DNA from: Phylloscopus collybita
Taxonomy: Eukaryota > Chordata > Aves > Passeriformes > Phylloscopidae
Direction of reading: 5' to 3'
DNA: 64,000 bases
Assembly: GCA_027886175.1 (NCBI GenBank)
Contig: JAJNNQ010000029.1
Coordinates: 4,272,501 to 4,336,500 of the forward strand
Positions 10,301 to 22,953 of the stretch are shown here, piece after piece. The translations under genes and the position numbers were made by a program. Position 1 is the stretch's first letter; the number at the start of each line of letters is the position of its first letter. The notes beneath the pieces are model-generated. The model ran no database searches. It worked only from the letters and a program-made list of their open reading frames with translations, and had not been told where the DNA came from.

Positions 10301-11964
10301 AAATCTCATCTGGAGTGAAATAGTGTCTATTAAGAAAAATGGAATCAAGATTTGATATCAAAGAAAATCTTTCTCATGGTGGGTAGTTTTCTGTCTTATT
10401 CCATAGGAGGTTCTGCTGGGATGATGGTGTCCTCTTCCAGGTTTTGATGCCGGGTTGACTCTGGTGCTCTGGGATTCCCAGCTAAGCCAGCATAGGTGAA
10501 AAGACTTTATCTACCCCTTACACAACTGGAGCCCTTACAGATTATTCTGGGCAAGAGCAGTGGAGTTGTTATGAGTTTGATCCTGCGCTAGTGTCCATGG
10601 GTTACAGGGACAAAACGTGGCCTGAGGACTAGCCTGAGCCTCCAAAGCCTCAAATGCATCCTTCATCTTTGCTTTCTTCCTCTCTTATTTCTCACTGCTG
10701 CTCTTCAGATCCACATCTCTGGGATCAAAACTTCTGTGTCTTTACATGTTTTCTGAGCTTTTCTTTTCTCAGAAAAGCTTGTGGAGGGTGTAAAAACTGC
10801 TGCTATAGACTTTCTTCACTGGGGACTTGACTTGCTTGAAGGTTTGGATGGAATGGATACCATGGCTCTTAAGGAGTATTAAACAACTGAAAATTAAAGG
10901 CATGAGTGCTTCTGTATACTTGCATGTGTGTAAGAAAGAGATTGATGGTCTTTGAATGTCTTGTTTGAGGAAGTATTGCAGTGTCATGGACTCCACTGAT
11001 GCTCAGTAGGGCCTTCCCATTGCCCTCAGACACTAATGCCACCTGATGATCTAGCCCAGCTCTCAAACCTTTTGCACGTTTCCACCACCAGTGCATAAAA
11101 TAACTTTCCTGCAAACACTATCAGAAATGTGATGGATGGGTGGGCAAGTCCAGTTTTCAGTGTGTACTAAGTTTTCAGTTTTTGCTACTAAGAACTATAC
11201 CATATGTGGCAAAGGGGGCAGAAAGAGAGAGACAAAAGGGTTTCTCAGATACCAACAGGGCTTCTTGGACACCAAATAGGGCTTTCTGGTGTTTTGCCTT
11301 TTGCCCTTGTGTAGTTTAGGTTTGCTGTCAATGAAAGTGCTGACATTACTCCAGGAGGGCTTGTTTCCAGTTGTGTGTATGCTGATGGATGAGACTGAAA
11401 CAGGTCAGCTCAGCTTTATCATGTTCTTCAACAGTGTCTGTAATGAGGCAGGGAGGAACATGCTGGGAATTCAAGGAGCAGAGGTTTTTCTCCCTGCTCT
11501 TTGATGCTTGGTTGGAAATATCAGAGGAAAATAAGAAACTATAGACAGAAAACACTTTAAAGGCTGTTATACCACACCTTATTGCTACTTCTATCTTCTT
11601 ATGCTACAGATCTACAGGAGGCACTTACGACATTAAAAATGAAACTCACAGGAGCAAATATGGAGGGGAGCATTTGTAACATGCTTCATTTCCTATGAAA
11701 GCAAATAGTAACCAGGCAAAACTATCACTGGCAGGATTAAGACATGCTGGTAGCAGTGCCTAAGTTGAACGGCCTGGGGAATAAGGCATATAAGATGAAA
11801 CTTCAGTCATCCCTGCTCATCTTCTCTTTAGAACCACTTCTCCTTTTCAATCTTACAATGCTTGGGACAGAGAGCCAGTCCTGCTGCAGTTTTTTGGACT
11901 GGACTGACAGTCTGTCTTCTCTTTTTTTTCTTCTAGGACCTGTGGTTCCATTTTCTCTCTGTCT

Positions 11965-11967
<3 letters not shown>
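7390..11967. other. Single-copy A+T-rich DNA, no gene seen
   Basis: I see no conserved coding segment, transposon or RNA gene. ORFs stay under 90 codons. Minor features are a GATTATGAAAT tandem repeat at 7787-7820 and a TTG-rich run at 8806-8832. Confidence 0.6.
7787..7820. repeat. Short tandem repeat of GATTATGAAAT
   Basis: Three consecutive copies of GATTATGAA(AT) differ by single bases. This is a small local duplication. Confidence 0.7.

Positions 11968-11996
<29 letters not shown>
11968..11996. repeat. Poly(T) tract, 29 bases
   Basis: An uninterrupted T run follows a CT-rich stretch and ends in AGCA. It could be the minus-strand tail of an old retrocopy, but no recognisable body adjoins it. 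Confidence 0.9.
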
Positions 11997-11998
<2 letters not shown>

Positions 11999-13017
11999 CA
12001 TATTTCTGAGGATTCTGCACACTCCTGTACAGGAACAGACCAGCTCTGAAAACAAAAGTATGTGGCATTTGTCCTTCAGAGCTACAGACATCATTTTTTT
12101 TGTGTGTGTGTGTCATGGATGGGGTTGACATCATTATATGCACAGTTTTTATGACTTTTTTGTATAAGTATCCATCCTACCTTTGTTTATTTACAATGGG
12201 GAACTTTTTTTTTGTGGTTTGTGGATTAAAAGAAAATAGTGTAAATGTCCTACAATATTGGTTTGATATATACTGGAAACATTCTTTTAAGGATCCTGTG
12301 AAGCCCCCATTTTTCAAGCCTTCTTGTGTACAGGCACTGTAAGTACCATTGAAATAAATTTCAAAGAAAACCAGCTGTGCTGTAGCTAATATCTTCCTCA
12401 CTGTATTAGTGTGACCATGGATAAATAGACTTGTCACTTGTTTTAGAAAAAAATGATGCAGAATTCATGGGGTGGATGGTAAGGAAAGTAATTTTAAAGG
12501 GTTCTTTCACTGTAAGTCTGGGCACATGTACAGAAAATACTATGTAATGTAATCACTATCTCTTAAAATATTCAGTAATCAGTAGTTGGAGCACAGAATG
12601 TATCTCAAATGCTTTTCATAAGCAAATGGAGGAATAGCTAAACCCCAGTGCTCTCCATTACAATTATGTTTAGGAGAATGCTTTCCCATGTTTAGCCAAC
12701 CATGTTCTTAAAATAGAGGACACATGACTTTCTACCAGTTTCTCTCACACATTGGAACTAGCACCTGGCTGTTAGTAATGGGCAGGAAAGGAAGCTAACA
12801 CAGATGGAAAAAGAGAATGCTGTGAAGACGTTCCAGATGCTATGACCTTATTTCCTTTTTTTCCCCAATTTCTGTCTTTGGGGCACAGTCACCTCCAGAA
12901 ATCTCCTACTAAGGAACTCAGGACAGTAACAGCAGGAATATTCTCCAGGATTTCTTCCAGTCATGCTTGCTGGTGCCCCCTTTTACCCAGAGATCAGTGC
13001 TGCACATCAGGTCTGTG
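11997..13017. other. Single-copy DNA with a short (TG)n run
   Basis: Apart from a T-rich stretch followed by (TG)n at 12089-12113, I see nothing recognisable here. Confidence 0.55.
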
Positions 13018-13032
13018 CCTGTAGGTGGCAGT
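13018..13032 (+). promoter_or_regulatory. CTCF-like motif
   Basis: CCTGTAGGTGGCAGT agrees with the AGGTGGCAG form of the CTCF core. It is a single motif match with no other support, so occupancy is unknown. Confidence 0.35.
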
Positions 13033-13119
13033 ATGAATTATGCCTAAAAATAAGTATTGCCTCATGGGGGAAGCCTTTGTGTGGAGCAGCCCTCCATTTG
13101 GGCAACACTGGTTGCCAAG

Positions 13120-13215
13120 TAAGTGTCATTGTGATTTGTTACTCATTACGTTGGCTTCCCGTGAAATATGAAGTTGTATTGAATGTCTCAGTGGTAATCT
13201 CCAGGATCCTGAAAA
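13120..13215 (+). repeat. Possible ancient LINE (L2/CR1-like RT) relic
   Basis: The segment around ACTCATTACGTTGGCTTCC resembles the block encoding the HWLPV-type motif near the end of the reverse transcriptase in L2- and CR1-like LINEs. It is degraded, with no open frame. The call rests on recognition of one motif block. Confidence 0.4.
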
Positions 13216-13336
13216 GACTTGGCAGAGTCAGACAAGGCAGTGTCTCTCTCATGGGAATGATGTCCTGGAACAGCTGCTTTCCCCAGAAACTATGAAGATG
13301 TCACTTCTGAGCCTGAGGGTGAACGTGAACTGAAGA

Positions 13337-13374
13337 TGGGGGGGGGGGGGTGGCGGGGGGTGGCGTGCGGCGGG
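13337..13374. repeat. G-rich low-complexity tract
   Basis: A run of G followed by further G clusters (GGCGGGGGG, GGCG, CGGCGGGC) on the plus strand has enough G-runs for a quadruplex fold. Confidence 0.8.
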
Positions 13375-14118
13375 CTTTGTAGCTTTTGAGATGTTCTCAA
13401 TCTTATGTGGAAAGGTTGGAAATGCTAGCACCTTGTGGTCTGCTGCAGCACACATCCCCGGCTCAAAGATTCAGCTCACCAAGGGAAGAGAAAGGAGCCT
13501 GATGGATACAGAAGTGAAAGGAAGTGCGGCATAGAGAATTCATGAAAGTAGAGAAAAATCAAATGCTTATGAAGGATGGATGTCTACAGTTCATTACTTT
13601 CTCTGTAACTTTTTCATCTACAAAAGCATCTATTTTTCAGAAGTGCTAAAAGGTCTGGATCACTGTAATGACCTCAAACATTAAAAGTTGAACATCAGGC
13701 ACACCCTTCGGAAAAGCTTAATCTTACTCTAATTCTGTAGCTCATCCAGTGTCAAATATGCTTTTTGAAGCTGTTTGTCTCCTTGTAGGCAGCAAACTAC
13801 TCTGGTACTTTTTTTTAGTAGGTAGATTCAGGGAAGAAATCCTCATGTTGATGGACTCAGGATTCAGCTTTCATTCATTTTGTATCCATCTTGTATTCAT
13901 CGTTCTTCTGTTGACAGAAAAATATTTGCTTGTTGCTATGTGAAGAACTATTACACAGAAGTTTGACTTCTGAGAAGGTTTGCCGGCCATCTGTGGTCAA
14001 TCTAGACATCTGGTTGTGCTCCAAGAAGATCAAGTGGAAAGCCAGGTCTCCTGTTCTGCATTTAATTATTGCTAAGAAGTTACAATGGGTTCATTGTGCT
14101 GCAACCTTTGCAAGTGTC

Positions 14119-14225
14119 ACTGGTGATTAGACTGTTGCAATACCACTTCAGTAACGCAATATGAGGCTACATCTTAGATTTATCTGTAAAATACCAGTGC
14201 AGAAGTTGGCAGCTTGGTTTTGGTT
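14119..14225 (+). repeat. Possible second ancient LINE (L2-like) relic
   Basis: The stretch after GGTGATTAGACTGTTGCAAT resembles the part of L2-like reverse transcriptases that encodes the DYCN block and the following residues. In a full LINE this part lies upstream of the block seen at 13120-13215, so the two pieces are separate or rearranged. It is heavily mutated. Confidence 0.38.
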
Positions 14226-14229
14226 TTGT

Positions 14230-14860
14230 TTCCAGGGCACATTTCTCAAGGAACTCATGATGTGTGTTCATGGTGTTCATATTTCAAGTTGCTGGATAGA
14301 GTTTTCCTCTAGACAGGTCCCAACCTGTTTCTTGGCCAGCCATCACTCCTTTTTGTTCTGAAGTGCCGTGGAAGAGGTAGGGAGGATTTGAAAGCTTATC
14401 TGGAAATACAAAAGAGGTTAAACCAAGAGTACTTTGCCATGAGGATACCAGCCTTGGTCCTTGTACTGAACTCTGGATTTGAAAGACTCATTTGTTGAAC
14501 CTAAATGTATTCAAAGGCCTGTTGATTTCTTGGCCTTTCAAGAGCATAGGGAGATTTGCTGGTGGGGTGCCCTCAATAAAACTGATGGATGTTTAAGTAA
14601 TCTCCAGTCTAGGGAGGGTCAACATGGCCTTTGTACATCCACACAAACCTGATACCACTTTTGAAAGATGCATAAAGGCACATGAATAAAAAGTGACTGG
14701 TCAGTTACTGTTATTTTTTCCAGAGACTTTTGAAAGAGTTTTTTTACCATAGTCTTTTGAGGAACATAACATGAGACAGAAGATCCTTAAATGGATAAAT
14801 AATTGATAAACAGTAAGAAATGGAATGTATGAATAAATCACCAATTCTTGGAGCAGGGTG
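14230..14860. other. Single-copy DNA, nothing recognised
   Basis: Only short overlapping ORFs are present, with no repeat terminus or motif I can name. Confidence 0.5.
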
Positions 14861-14864
14861 ATGT

Positions 14865-15120
14865 CAGCAGGTGCATTACGTAGTGATCTGTGGTGGGACC
14901 TTTTATGTTCAGTGAGCAGCAATATAAAAATTTTGCTGATGAAGCTGAACTACCAAAACCAGAAAAGATGAGGGACATCTGTACAGAACTCTGAAAGGAT
15001 CTATTGGATATCTTACAAGGTAGATAGAAATAAGGTGATAAAAATAGAGGGGAAATTATTTTAAATTAACCTGTTAAATGACAATTTCTGAGCTAACCAA
15101 TACAGCTCAGTATTAAGATT
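14865..15120 (+). repeat. Possible ancient CR1-like relic
   Basis: A stretch with AAAATTTTGCTGATGAAGCT could be a decayed form of the CR1 block that encodes FADDTKL, and the surrounding spacing fits loosely. There is no clear terminus. Confidence 0.28.
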
Positions 15121-15124
15121 ATGG

Positions 15125-17060
15125 GTACCCAACAGATCCAAGAAGATATCAGCTCAAGGTCGAGGAAGGATATAAAATAATATGGTATTATGGGAGAAAA
15201 AAGAGAGTGCATAATCTTGCCATTCACTTAAGTCCACAAGTCTGTCAACCATTTTAGTTGAAAATTAATTGTTTTATAAGTGAAAAGAGACAGAAGAGGT
15301 CAATTAGGGTACAAAGCATCTTCCTAATGAGTTGTCACTAATGGTGTCAGGAACACCCTATGAGGTCACTGGAGTGCATCTGCCCTGGTGTGCTGAGTCT
15401 TTCCCAGGCTCAGCTGAGGCTATGGCTGGACATAACTTTTGTCTATTTGTTTTAGAGTTGTCCCCGAGAGCTGCTATGAAAGGCACTAGTTTTTAGTGGA
15501 TGTGAGGAAAAAGCTGTAAAAATAGACAGAAGAAATTTTCTTGAAAGTATCCACTCCCCTACATAGTGGCAGAATCAATCCATCTGTAAATACATCCAGT
15601 TTTCAAAATCTTTTTCTTAAAAGCTATTTTTCCACACCACTTCTCAGCCACAATCTCACTGTTGTAAACAAGGAACTTGTGAAACTTAGGAGTACTCACT
15701 ACCATAGAAACCAGCAAGCTGCAGTTGCAGAAGCAAAGCTTTATCCTCATAGCAGAAAAAGGGAAAAGCTCAGTACAGTCAGCCATATCTGGTGGACAGA
15801 AGAGACTGAGGATGAAGAGTTATTTTCAAGGTAAAATGCCATCAGTTATACTGCCTAGATCGAAGGTCCCAGATGCAGAGAGAATGCATTACCCACTCCT
15901 TTTCTTTTTTTTCAGCTCACAGCCTCCCACTTGTTTTTTAAATTAATTTTTGGCAGTAACATAACTCCTGGAATCCTGCCATTTACTGCTTTAAAAATTG
16001 CTCTTGAAAAAAGAGAGGGAGGCAGGGGGAAAGCAAGGGGTAGAGGGAGTATGAAAACCTAATGGAGCTGATGGCAAGGATACATAACTAACATTTTTTT
16101 CTGCAAAGATAATATATGATTTATTTTTTCTGGTGAGCCCATTTTTTTGTTAGGCCCTGTGGGAGAGAAGATGACTGTTCAGTAGAGATTACTGGGTATT
16201 TCAAAGTAGCAACAGGACAGCTAGGCAGAATTAAACATATTGGTATTTTATGGGGTTTCCATAAAAGAAGCCTGTCTGTGTAACACGACCATTCCTTGAA
16301 CCTTTAAAGCATGAAATGTTTATAGTTTGAAGATGGAACCATGGAAACACAGCCATGTTAAAGTAGGGTAAAGATTCTTCTTCTTTTGTGTTTAATGGTT
16401 TCACATTGTTGAAGAAATGGCACAGCATGCTCATCGTGCCCCAGCAAGATGTGTCATCTGGTCTGTTTGTTCCTGACATGATTTGGGCTGGGTCTCAACC
16501 TATTTTCATTATTGTCCCATGTAGCATACCTTTGGTCAGCTGGGATTGGAGTAGCTTCTCTGCCCACTTCTCCGTGTCCTGTGGACCCGCTGCTGCCCTC
16601 ATCTGGCGCCAAGCAGTGCCCCGTACAAGCTGGGTGACCACCTCGCAAGACTGGGACTGATGCAGGCACTTGTGGCAGTATTTCCTGGAGAATTCAGGAA
16701 ACATTATGGAAGGCTCTCTCTATGCTCGTGGATCACAGACAAGTTTGAAAAGGATAGATATAGATCAGTTCAAGTGTAGAAGAGGTATTTCTGGTCTTTC
16801 TGCACTCTTTCTGCTTCAGTGGGGAGACTGTGGAAGGGAGGATGTGTGTTGGCATCTTACTGATAAAAGCCAGAAGTATACATACCAGCCACTGGGATAT
16901 AATGATGGTGATGAGCTATGGTGTTAACTATTAGGAAAGGATAGGGGTCATCATCAGTCACTGCACTGTGCTTACCTGGAGTCAGAGTCCCTGTCCTTCC
17001 TCATACTCTGTTTATTGGAGGGTTTTGCCCACTTCTGACCAGGCCCTGGGCTCCACTGCC
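15125..17060. other. Single-copy DNA, nothing recognised
   Basis: The sequence is mostly A+T-rich, with a GC-richer patch at 16550-16650 that contains TGGCGCC. The ORFs across the patch (both strands) have no recognised domain. Confidence 0.5.
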
Positions 17061-17123
17061 AGCTGCCATCTAAATGACAAGCAGCCTGCACTGCTGTGCT
17101 GCTTGTCATTTAGCTCATCAGCT
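17061..17123. ncRNA. MicroRNA-precursor-like hairpin (candidate)
   Basis: CTAAATGACAAGCAGC at 17070-17085 is exactly reverse-complementary to 17098-17113, with a 12-nt loop between. After a small internal loop the stem resumes for 5 bp (17061-17065 with 17119-17123), giving a hairpin of about 63 nt. Size and shape fit a short pre-miRNA on either strand. I do not recognise the sequence as a known miRNA. Alternatives are a relic of a palindromic element or a template-switch mutation. Confidence 0.4.
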
Positions 17124-17373
17124 TCCTCTCCTAAAAACATCTGCCTTACAATTAACACTGATGTGAGCTTCCTCTTTATTATTTTCTGCTGTAATTAGTC
17201 CATTCAGCTTTTCCTTATTTGGTTTAAACTGAAGCCCTGATTGGGTTTGCCACCTTCCACATGCCTAGAGAGGATATGCAGAATTTACCTATGTGTAGTA
17301 CTGAGTAACAAGATAAGCATCTCATGGTCCATATTTGTGATTGAAGAGCAAAAGGGAAAAAGAAAAAAAAAAG

Positions 17374-17404
<31 letters not shown>

Positions 17405-20400
17405 AAAAAGAGGGGACAAAAATTATTATTGAAGGATAGAAATGTATTTTGTCTAAATATATTGCACCACAGACATCCTGATACTCTCAAGTAGGATATC
17501 TTTAAATGGATACTGACAGTTGATTTACTCTGGCGTGCTGAGCTGTTTTTGAAGTGACATATGTGTAAAAGAAAATGTGAAAGATATTATGGCATAATAA
17601 AAAAGGAACTGTTGTTTTGATAAGTGACCACATGATTTTAAAATTCGAACATCTCCCTGAAATTTTGAAAAACAATAACATCATGCTGTTGCACAAGACC
17701 TACTGAAATTATGCTGGGGAGACACAGAACTAGATCTTATTGCCTACATTGTCCTACAGAAGGGGGAAAGAGACTGTAGGTTGTCAGACAGTGCAGCCTC
17801 TGCTCAAAGCCGTCCTCACCACATTCATCTGCTTCAATTGCACTGTTCATCTCAAAGACCTAAAGGACGCATTTTAAGGCAATGGCTTAAATGTGGTTTT
17901 AAACAGCACAGCACAGCAGGCTGTGAAGCAGCACAAACATCCCTTGCAGGTCAGTCAATGGGCAGGTATGGACGGTGCATTACTAGCAAAAATAAGTCAT
18001 AGCTCATTTTTTTGTGTCTTAGTTGCTAGTGCTACTGAAAATGTAGCAATTAGAGCTCATAATGGTAGATGAGGACTAGCTTTTTGTCCATCAAAGTCTG
18101 TAAATTCATGTTACTTGCCTGGACTGTTGCAGGGTGGCAAGCTTCCAGCAGCTGCAAGTAGTGCAACATAGGAAGAGCAGACCTGCATAGTGAAAGCCAC
18201 TGACTATTTTCTTGGGAGATTTTCCTTGGGCAAGGTGCTGAGGAGTGGCTGCACTGCATTTGTTGACTTCCTGGACTTGCTGGTCAAGCTTTTCCTCAAA
18301 AGGAACCATTTGGTAACCTCTGGGACTGCTCTTGCCATGGTGAATCAATGGGTGGGAAGTGGCAGTGCTGTCCTAACCCTACCTAAACCATTTATGTAAA
18401 AGACACAAAATGTTCAGCTTTATGGGAGTTGAAGGCATGGTCCCAAGGGCAGAGGGGTCCCTGCCTCACAGCAGTTCCTGCACCATCCTGTCCCTCCTCA
18501 CAGCCTAGCATTCACATGTTGAAGAGCCTATCCCCACAGCCTTGTGGATAACTGTTTTGGTCCTGGTAAAAAAAGTTACATTTGTTTCACAACTGCCTGT
18601 TTCTATATGTGTGCAGCCTCCTCCTTATCTCTGAGGCATTTTTTAAATTCCAGCATTGTACCCTGCTCTCTTGCTCTCCCAGGCATCTCACATAACTCTG
18701 TACCTCCCTGCCACACAGTGCTGAGCAACTAGTTACTGTATGTCTGAGGAAAAGTATGAAACAACCTTAATATTCTGTCTGAAAAGCAGCTGCTGGTTTC
18801 CGCAATTGTTCTAAGGAATGCTTTATAGTTGATCTGCATCCTGATGTGTCTAATATTACTGAGGACAGGATAAGTCAGGTCTGTATGTCTCTGTATAATA
18901 CTGTATTGTGAGAGACTTCCACCTTTTCTTCTGCTGCAGACAGAAAGTGCCTATTGCTGGGGAAGGCAAGTCTTTTAATTAAGTTCACCAAGTGTATGTT
19001 TTAGTTCTAGGATCATACCAGATGTGTTTCTGAAAATCGAATATTTAAGGGTGTGGTGGGTTTTTTTACAGAGCTCTATTAAGGTATTAAAAATATTGGC
19101 ATCATTAAAATAGGCAAGGAAGCATTTGTTAGGCTGTTGAAAAGCATTGCAGTCCCAGATAAATCCACCCTTGCTTTGCCCCCAGACATTGTTTTCCTGT
19201 AACTTAGGGAGTTGTCAATGGAAGAGTCACCATGACAGCTGGAGTGCCAGGGGGAAATGATAGGCTGGTGTTTCACCTTTAAAAAGAATGTATACAAGCC
19301 TGTGATGGGAATTATAGCCTTTAGTGATTCTTACCCTTCAAGTGGGACAAGGACCAGGCACCTTGGAAGTTCCTACTAACCCTCTGGATTTGTGATGGCT
19401 CTAGTGAGGTAGATATAAGACACGTTGAGTCATACCAGTTAAAATCCAAGCCTAAAGTTTAAAAATTGAGCAAGATCTCTAGAAAATAGTTTTCTATTTT
19501 TCTATTATTTTTAACATTTTATTGGTAAAAAAATATTTGATTAATTAACACTTGCTTTTCACAATTGCTCTTCATAATGAGAATCTCTTTTAAAAGAAGA
19601 AAAAGTTGTAAAGGGCAAAATAAGTGACTTAAGTGATGGCCTAGTACCTTTGTTTTTCATAACATTATGCTTGTAAAAATCTGCTTTGTGTTGTATCTGT
19701 CCTGGGACTAGGCAGTTTAGAAGTTTGTAAGAGAAAATCTTATGTTCTACATGGTGGAGAAAAAAACTTGAAAAAACCTCTATACAGTGAAACTGGAACG
19801 TAGAGACTGTTAAACTGGATTATATCCATCATCCATCTAGTCTAGCTTCCTGCATTTGAGAGCTGTCAGTGCCAGATGCTTCAGACATAAGTGCAAGAAC
19901 CTTTCAGACATGGGATTGTCTTGATTACTGACAGTTAGAGTTTCACAAAAGCTCTGAAGAGTGTGTTTTAATACCTCTTCCAAAATGCTTGTCCTTGATG
20001 TTTTCAAGGTTTATACAAGCATCTAGCCCTTACTGGTGACCTTAGGGTCTGCTTATGGGAACAAATCCCAAGGTTCAATTCCATCTTGCATGAAACATTT
20101 TTTCTGTACCATTCTGATCATTCTGTTTCATATAAACCTTCTTGTGAGGGAAGATACAAAACAGAAGCTCTTTACATAATTTCTTCCTATAAGCCAGTGC
20201 TCTATATGCGTTTATACTGCCCTGCTTTTTGTCATAGCTATGAGATGAAAACTCTGAACCTTAAAACTAGAAGAGAAAGAAAATATTCAGGAGGGCAAAA
20301 TTGCTCATATTTTTACAGGGTTGAACTATTTGAAGCAGACAAATATTTAAATATTCTTCTAGAATAAAACTTAGATCTGTAGAAATGAATTACAAGAATG

Positions 20401-22815
20401 TGAGTCTTTGCTCAGTAGCAGTTATTAGACTTATGAACATTTGTCTTGGATTATTTCCATTTGAGAACCTGACAATGCAGTAAACATCTTGGTGATTAAA
20501 ACTTGATAGCAGTAACTTTTTGTTTCAGCTTTGCTTCATATGTAAAAAATGCAAGACAGTTTGATTTTGGAGGGGAGAACAGTTGCTGTGGACCAGAATG
20601 TTTGATATTTTGTTAAAAGGAATGTTAGTATTGTGTTTTCCACATTTTTTTTAGAATAAAAAAATGTTTGGGGGGGAGGCAAAATCAGTGCATATACTTT
20701 TTATGTACTTGGAGGTCACTTAACCTGTCAACTAAATGGCATAGAGAAAGGAAAAGAGTAAAGAGAAAATGAGATGTGTGTGGAAATTTTCACATAGCAG
20801 AAGTGTTCTTGATATACTTGCAGATTATTTCTAGAGCATCTGAATGTTTAAAATACAGTTGTATGTGGAATTCTCACTGCCACATACTGTTAAATATTAA
20901 TGCTACAACTCTTGTGGTTTGAAAATGTGTTTTTGTTGTTTCAGGGGGAGGAAGGGAGGATGGAGATTTTTGTTTTTGGCAGGATGCCTTTACAGTTGAA
21001 TAGAAGGCCCTACCAACTAGGAAAAGTAACAAAACAAAAGCAGACAACAAGACACAACTGAATAAATAAAAACTTAGGTACTTCCCTTTTTTAATCTGAC
21101 TTTTTCTTGAAATCATGCCAACTAGAGTAAACTTCTCTCTAGTTTTGCAAACAGCTGAGTAAAACTCAAGCTGTTTAGGCGGATCTGCATATGTTTGGAA
21201 AGTCAAGCTATCAACATTTTGTTGTTAACACTTTGTGGAATATTAAGGTTAATTTGAATGGTACATGCACCCAAGGCCACTGTCTACATCCTGGACTGGG
21301 TAGAGAAGCCATCTAGGCATATGACAATGCTGCTTTTTTGAAACAGGAAACGGAGCTTTCTAAAGGTGCTGAGCATCTGATATGAAAAAACAAGGACATT
21401 AAAAAATTTAAAGGCATTTTATTGCCTTTATTTCAGCTTAGGCTCTACTTGATCACAGTAGAGCTTTCTGAAAGCTTTTTGGCTTTCATCCAAGTATGGA
21501 TATTTTGAAGGAGACATATTTGTTGTCCAGATTCAACTGACCCATGCAGTATTCAGTAATGCTCTTGTGAGCATGTAACAAATACAAATCAAGAAAGAGT
21601 CCTGATTTAAAAAGGACTCTTAAAAGCCCATGTCAGTCCACTAAGAAAGTAGGTAAAGAATATACTACTTCATTCCTCTTCCCTCAAGGTAGTGTTGTAT
21701 TAAACCAGCTTTAGCTGCTGGAAGCATTCGTATTAAAAAATGGAAATGTTAACAATATGGTAAGCAATAGTTTCATGGGGGTACAAAGAATATTTTAAAT
21801 GAAATGAATAGTTAACTTCATTTTTGCACGCTGTGGAAAGGATATATAAACTGTTTTGACATGTCCAGATGCTTGTTTTAGAATCACTGTCTTTCCAGAC
21901 ATTACTCAATCCATCTGACATTGGAGAAGTAGGATTTCTCACTAGTTGCTGACATAATGTGTTTTCATGCTGAATTCAGAAATCCTTAACTCTATTAATG
22001 TTGAGTCATTCATGCTAAAAATATATTTTTTTTCCACAGTCCAATCTATTCCAGCAGACATTACTCAAGAGAGAATGTGCAACCTGATACAAATGGAAGA
22101 GGTTGGGAGTGGAGCTGTTACTGCTAGATCCCTCTATCAGTAATTTTTAACCAGTCTGCCTTGGAGAACCGTACTGTTTCAGATGTTTACAATGCTGTCA
22201 TTGTTAAGAAGCAATTTTCCATGCTGGTTTATGGGACTTCGTTAGAGGTTGTTAATGAGTAAATATTGTATTCCTGCTCTCCTTCAAAACTGCATGTGTG
22301 TACTCTTTTAACAAATTGTTTTTAAAGTGATTTAGGTCAGATCCATTTAAAGCAATTTTTGATTTCTGGGAAGTCAGATCTTGTCTTACTATGGAAAAGC
22401 TTTCCTTAGTTGTGCTACAAAGGCACCGAGAAGCTGAGGCTCTCCCTGTGCCAGCAGAGGTGGTTGGACAAGACCATCGCCATACGCGATCTAACACTGG
22501 CACAGGAGGATTATTGCCTGCAGACAAGAGGCTTCTTCCAGTTGAAAAAAGAAGGTCTCATCTGCCTCTTCATTACTGGATGGTTCACAGCCAACATCAG
22601 CAGAATATTGCACACACTGGTTTATTGGCTAATCCTAATTTATGAACTCTTTGCCAGTGATTGTGTGTCATCACCACTATTCCCTGTCGTTCCCTGTTTA
22701 AAGCTCTCTGCTCAAGGTTGGTCTTCCTGTATCATATGACATCACAATATCAATGTTGCAATCATAGTTTTAACTACAGTTAAATCAGGTTGAGGTAAGC
22801 CCTGGATTTCATTTT
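17124..22815. other. Single-copy DNA, no gene seen
   Basis: The stretch contains the A-rich tract at 17349-17410 (listed separately) and a small palindrome, TAAAGGCA(6)TGCCTTTA, near 21410-21431. Otherwise it is A+T-rich with ORFs no longer than about 110 codons and no recognised domain. Confidence 0.55.
17349..17410. repeat. A-rich tract (A)n with scattered G
   Basis: About 60 bases of A runs are broken by single G bases. This is low complexity and encodes the artefactual Lys-rich ORF seen in translation. Confidence 0.9.
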
Positions 22816-22820
22816 AGCTC
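22816..22820. repeat. Target site duplication AGCTC, left copy
   Basis: It directly precedes TGTCCTGG and is identical to 23411-23415 after the other LTR end. Confidence 0.88.
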
Positions 22821-22947
22821 TGTCCTGGTTTAGGGCAAATTTGGGAGGAAACCTCCAAAGGGGTTCCTCTGGAAAGCAAACCCAAATGGCCCCTCCCCCT
22901 AGCTGGTCCAGGAAAAAACTTCCTCAGAGAAAAGGCGGAAAAAACTA

Positions 22948-22953
22948 TTTATT
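22948..22953 (-). terminator. Poly(A) signal AATAAA of the solo LTR
   Basis: Read on the minus strand this is AATAAA, about 130 bases from the LTR end, in the place expected for the end of the R region. Confidence 0.6.

Noticed and set aside
11853..12143. Lys-rich minus ORF
   Set aside because: It is made by translating the 29-base poly(T) tract.
16550..16650. GC-rich patch with TGGCGCC, considered as a retroviral primer-binding site
   Set aside because: There is no LTR on either side, and the match does not extend beyond the first few bases.
21410..21431. 8-bp palindrome TAAAGGCA...TGCCTTTA
   Set aside because: It is short enough to be expected by chance in 64 kb, and no extended stem is present.
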